DNA of 64,000 nt, taken from the NCBI RefSeq assembly GCF_000004075.3, contig NC_026656.2, forward strand, positions 12,338,001 to 12,402,000, given 5' to 3'. This document shows, one piece after another, positions 59,646-64,000 of this stretch. The position numbers and the translations under genes are program-made. The notes beneath the pieces are model-generated. The model had not been told where the DNA came from, did no database searches, and was given only the letters and a program-made list of their open reading frames with translations. Every line of letters starts with the position of its first letter. Position 1 is the first letter of the stretch. The stretch comes from Cucumis sativus (lineage: Eukaryota > Streptophyta > Magnoliopsida > Cucurbitales > Cucurbitaceae).

Positions 59646-62600
59646 ACAATGTTCTTTTTTTTTTATAAAAAAATAACAATAAATTGGTATTAATTGGTTA
59701 ATTGTATTTAAAATAACATTGAATATAAAATGTAAGACAAAGGAAGACCATATAGGCTTATACTAAGTTATTAATTAATTGAGCTAAGTTACTTTATTTC
59801 ACATATTAATTACAAGTTTATTAGGTTTCTTAAGGCATTTACATATGTAGGAAACAAATAACAAAAATTTGACTCTAGGTAGAAAATAAATAACAAAGAC
59901 TTGAAAGAAAAATAAATTAGAACAATGAAAATCTTCAATACCACTTATAATTAATCTCATTTAATCAAAATAGTACTTGATGAATTGAAAAATAGTTTGA
60001 TTTCTGTCCCCTTCCAAATATAACTAAGAAATGGCTATCAACACCAATTTCATCTCCACCCCCTTCCTACAAAAGACTAATGAAATTTTATTTCTTCTTC
60101 TATCTATACTTCAATTAGGCTTCTATGGTGTTAAATTTGTAGATATAACAAAATTTAAATCAAATTAAGTTTTTTTATATTTACCATTCTTTCTATTTTT
60201 TACTATACATAGTTAATTATTAACAGAGGTATTATTCATTCCAATTACTTTAAACAAATCTTATCTCTAGTTCACCGTGAATGATTAAAAGGGGTTGAAT
60301 ATAACTTCTTAAATGGTTTTAGAGTATGGAAAGTGGTTTTTGAAAATTATATTCATAAATAAAAAAAACATTTTTAAAAGATTTAATTAAACAAAAAAAT
60401 ACTTTCAACTATATTCTATTATTAAGATTTTTTTCTTTCAACGTAACTCAGGTCAATCGATACGAACAAACCCTAACTTGAGATGAGACTTAATATTACA
60501 CGTAGAGTTAGACTTAAAATTCATACAAAATTCACTACCGTCTTAACTCGAAGGTAAAATAGACCAAATCTAAAACTAAAATATCTAATCAAAATGTTCA
60601 AATAAACCTTGCACTAGACAAGTCACTTGTTAAGGTCTTGAAGGTCAACCTCGACCTTAGCTATGTATGAAACAAATGGTTGTGGCCAATTTGGTTTAAT
60701 GAATAATTAAGTGTGTGCGGTACACCCTTGACCTAATTTTTTTTTCTTGATTTCAAATATCAATAAAATCTAAATTTCTAATGACGTAACGTTACATATT
60801 GAAGAGATTAGATATTTGAAAGGAAAAAAGAAACCAATACTAATAAACTTATTTATACTATCAAAATCACTCTCAAATTTCTCTAACCCAAATATAACAA
60901 ATCACACATCATTATACACCATTTTGTTAAACAATTTTTTTTACCCTTACAATTAATTAATACAGAAGTCTTAAAAATTTAAAATTTACATATAGAATTT
61001 CTCCAATTTTAGGATGAGCAATGGATTACAATTATTATTATATATAAAAGAAAAGGAACATATTTTAAAGAGAATCGATGGAAAGGTGTTTTTGTTCAAA
61101 GCTTTGGAATGACAAATTAAAAAAAAAAAAAACTGCCCACCGCCAATGCACCGAATCATGAATCTTGCCTTCATAACTCCTAAGTTGGTCTTCCAAAAGA
61201 TATTTTCTCCTCATCCTCCTAGATATTTTGATTTTGCCTCTCCATATATTTATATATATAAATTATGTCATAAATTATTTAATGATATATCAAAATTGTG
61301 TAATAGGTACAATAGTAGTATTACGATTTTCTTAATTCATATTTGTATTGTTATTTATTGCAAATTTAACACGATCATGATGCAAAATCATTTAAGTCAT
61401 TGGTTCCTTGAAAAATAGGTGAATCTAACACAGATAATAAAGTCGAATATAACATCACAAGTAAGTAGGTACCGTTGATAAAATTGACAAAAAAGAAAGA
61501 GAAATAATATCTTCGAATAAACAATTTTTTATTAAGAATAAAGATGGATTCTTCCTAGAGAAAATGAACTTTTTTCTTTTGATGCATGCACTCACTTGCT
61601 TTACAAATGCAACAACATCTCCTATTTACATGCGTGAGATCTTTGGAGCTCCAAGCAAATGGATTTTCCTACGGTGAACTTAGCTTCTAAACGTCGAGAG
61701 AACTTTAACAAATGTATCAATTTCCATGCCATCTATTTTATTATAGTTTAAGAACATTAGTTCACATTAGTAGAGACCTATAACTGTATTAATTAAAATT
61801 TTAAAATCTCATAAGCGAATAACTCAAAATCTATCATTTTATTGTTTATTTATACATCGACTTTTACGAAAATTATGAAAATATCAATTTATTAAAATAT
61901 CTTTCCCTTTTGTTATTATGATAATATATTTGAAAATTTTGTTATTTTAAATAAATTTGAATTGATTTTAAATAGAATCATTTGAAAAAGAGTTATGGAG
62001 AACATTTGTTCCATGAAAAAGTAGTATGGCATTTGGTATTTGAATCTAAAAAGTTTGTTGTTGTCCTTTTGTAATTTAATCATTAAGTTATTTTATTAAT
62101 AAATCTATTGTTTTTTTTTAATATATAGAATATTAGGTTCTAACTTTTTTTTTTTCAAAAGAAAAAAGTATATAATTTAGAAATGCAACCAAAGATTTTT
62201 GTATCTTTTTTTTGTTGACCTTCATAGTTTATTTTAATTTTTTTTTAAAAATTCAATAGAGTTGGCATATAAATTGATTTTGTCGATACCAAAATCTGGT
62301 GTCGATTATAAATTTACAATATCTCGAGAAATCAAACAATCGTCTTATAATAACGTTTTAATATGATGTTTGATCATCAATACACCAACAGTTGTACCTT
62401 AGTAATAGAGAATTCAAAGTATATATTCAACGCACCTTCAATTTTTCGAGCTTTTATTTATGTAAAGAGAAAGTTTCGTAATATACATTTAGTTATAACT
62501 TGTTTAGAAGGGACGACTTCATTGAGCTCCATGGTTAACCTTAGTATGGTTGAGTCTATGTCCTTTGAGTTGGTCATCATACTTAACAAAATAAATAAGC

Positions 62601-63320
62601 TTTCCATAAAATGATTCATTGAGTCATTATCTCGCGGTTAATATTTAACCACAATTTTTATTTTATACTTTTTAATTTCTATAATATAATATGATATTAC
62701 GTACATATTTATTTATTTGTTGAAATCCGACATTGAAGTAGAGGGAAAATGAATCAAAATGATTTTCTAATTTTCAAACAAATATTACCCTATTGTCTTA
62801 TACACCCATTCCATCGTTTGTATTTTAAAAAGAGTTTAGTTTTAGTCCTTGTAATTTTAAATATTTAATTTAAATTATTATCCTTACACTGCATCTAAAA
62901 TTTAGTTTAAAAATACATATACTAAATTAAATAAAATTAAAAATATATATGGACTAAAATGATATTTAAAAAAGAAAGAATATAAATGGATAAGAAATTT
63001 TACTATAAGGTAGTGAATATTTTTCTTTTTGCTCGTTTTTGTATAAATATTTATAGGTATGAAAATGAAACGTGGAAAACAACAAACGAAAAAGAAAATA
63101 GGAAGAAAAGAAATACAAAAAATGGAAAAAAAAAGAAAAGGGAAAGAGAGTGAACAATTGGAAAAGTGCGGGATAGGTGGGGCCCACTTTCTACGGCGCG
63201 GCTTAAGCCATGTGGCTTTCCCTCCCTAATAAACTTAACTTTTTAAACATAAATGCATAACCAAAACAAAATAAATATTAGGGGCTTTAGATTCTTCTCA
63301 CAACATAAAAAGGTTGAATT
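59646..63320. other. Intergenic, no supported gene
   Basis: Long AT-rich stretch. Short open frames at 61146-61418 and 62363-62614 lack domains and look like chance. A GGTGGGGCCCACTTTC block at about 63176-63191, containing GGGCCC, may belong to the promoter of a gene starting near 63570. Confidence 0.4.
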
Positions 63321-63329
63321 TACTTTTAA

Positions 63330-63351
63330 CCCCCACCCCCACCCCCACCCC
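63330..63351 (-). repeat. C-rich array with G-quadruplex potential
   Basis: The plus strand reads C5 A C5 A C5 A C4. The minus strand therefore carries four G-runs separated by single T, a textbook quadruplex pattern (and an i-motif on the plus strand). It sits about 240 bases before the leader-like block at the right edge. Confidence 0.8.
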
Positions 63352-63569
63352 TACTTCTTTTGTATTTTTAGTTTTTTCTAATTTTAATCCACAATTTACT
63401 TTACCAAAAGAGTTCAAAAGGATTTTTTTTTTTATCATTATTTAAGAGAGTTCCAAACTTGTTGGTTTTGAAGGGTTAATGAAGACATTTAATAAATGAA
63501 AATCCAATCATTTTTACTACTTAAAAGGTTAGAAAGAAAAACAATATTTTATTATTATTATTTTTTTTT

Positions 63570-63900
63570 TTATGAAATCATCTGCCGCCCGCCTTCTCCG
63601 TACCGTCTCTCTTCCTTATCTTCCAGCTCTCCTCCCCCCCTCTCTTTCTCTCTCTTACAGCTTCTTTCTCCATTTCTTCTCACACCAAACGCCGTCACCA
63701 CACATCAGACCACCGCCCAATTCTCCTCCTCCTCCTCCGTCCTTCGGGTTCGATCTCTCTCTTTCCTCGCGCTGGTCGCCGCTTTGTTGTTCCCGTCGCC
63801 GGAACAACCAAGGCAGCATCAGATCTTCCATGTCCAGCTCGTGTTGTGGCGTTACAGCCTTCTTCGCGCTATTTTCTTGTTACCTGCAGTTCGTTTGACT
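63570..63900 (+). other. Pyrimidine-rich leader-like block at the right edge
   Basis: A sharp rise in GC and C/T content, with CTCCTCCTCC and TCTCTCTCTTTC runs, then CGTCGCCGGAACAACC. This is the composition of a plant 5' leader or first exon. Two overlapping open frames cover it, but neither shows a recognisable domain. The likely gene would run right, past 64000. A similar GC-rich leader occurs at 8690-8890 in an LTR-like relic, so a retroelement leader is an alternative. Confidence 0.35.
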
Positions 63901-64000
63901 CCTTTTATTTACACATGCTACTTCGGCTTAAGATTCGAGTTCTGAAGTTTTGAATTGTGTTAGTATGCTGTCCAGTTCGAGTTAAGGTTCAATTAGTAAA

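Noticed and set aside
63496..63945. Two overlapping plus-strand open frames
   Set aside because: They encode Ser/Leu/Pro-rich low-complexity peptides typical of a CT-rich leader, not a recognisable protein.
1..64000. CRISPR arrays, operons, ribosome binding sites, bacterial mobile elements, viral genes
   Set aside because: The window is plant nuclear DNA with spliced genes. No regular spacer-repeat array and no virus-like coding region was seen.

Overview
This is a 64 kb piece of plant nuclear DNA. It is AT-rich, its genes have many GT-AG introns, and it is full of decayed transposons. The gene products are typical of eudicots. A dispersed repeat built on alternating GATAGA/TCTATC palindromes, together with the style of the LTR remnants, makes me think of a cucurbit (Cucumis or a relative). 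That is an inference from memory, not from a search.

Layout. 1-5280 (minus strand): the first fifteen coding exons of cytosolic glutaminyl-tRNA synthetase, which runs off the left edge. One intron holds LTR-like and LINE relics. 5580-8960: a probable gypsy-type LTR relic split by a hAT-like element. 9430-13970: a decayed Mutator-like transposase N-terminus split by a complete, non-autonomous CACTA transposon (9976-13846, GGA target duplication). The CACTA carries a multi-exon, broken copy of the ribosome-biogenesis gene BRX1, with introns. 16820-19466 (plus): a four-exon pectinesterase without a signal peptide. 21574-32302 (plus): three tandem NmrA/isoflavone-reductase-like genes with identical sizes for exons 2-5, plus a dead exon-2 fragment at 28860-29290. 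33141-38865 (minus): SPB1-type rRNA methyltransferase, eleven coding exons. 40819-42090: a large foldback inverted repeat. 44794-48558 (minus): the RER1 Golgi-to-ER retrieval receptor, with a LINE relic inside its 3 kb first coding intron. 49335-63560: about 14 kb with no gene I can support. The right edge (about 63570-63900) looks like a pyrimidine-rich transcribed leader of a gene continuing beyond the window.

The live genes are mostly unrelated housekeeping functions: translation, ribosome assembly and ER retention. The exceptions are the pectinesterase (cell wall) and the reductase cluster (phenylpropanoid-type NADPH reductases), which is a local tandem expansion. The most interesting structure is the nested 9.4-14.0 kb block, where a CACTA element has captured part of BRX1 and inserted into an older MULE gene. 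Exon boundaries were set by hand from splice sites, phase and family similarity. All reported coding models keep an open frame across every junction.
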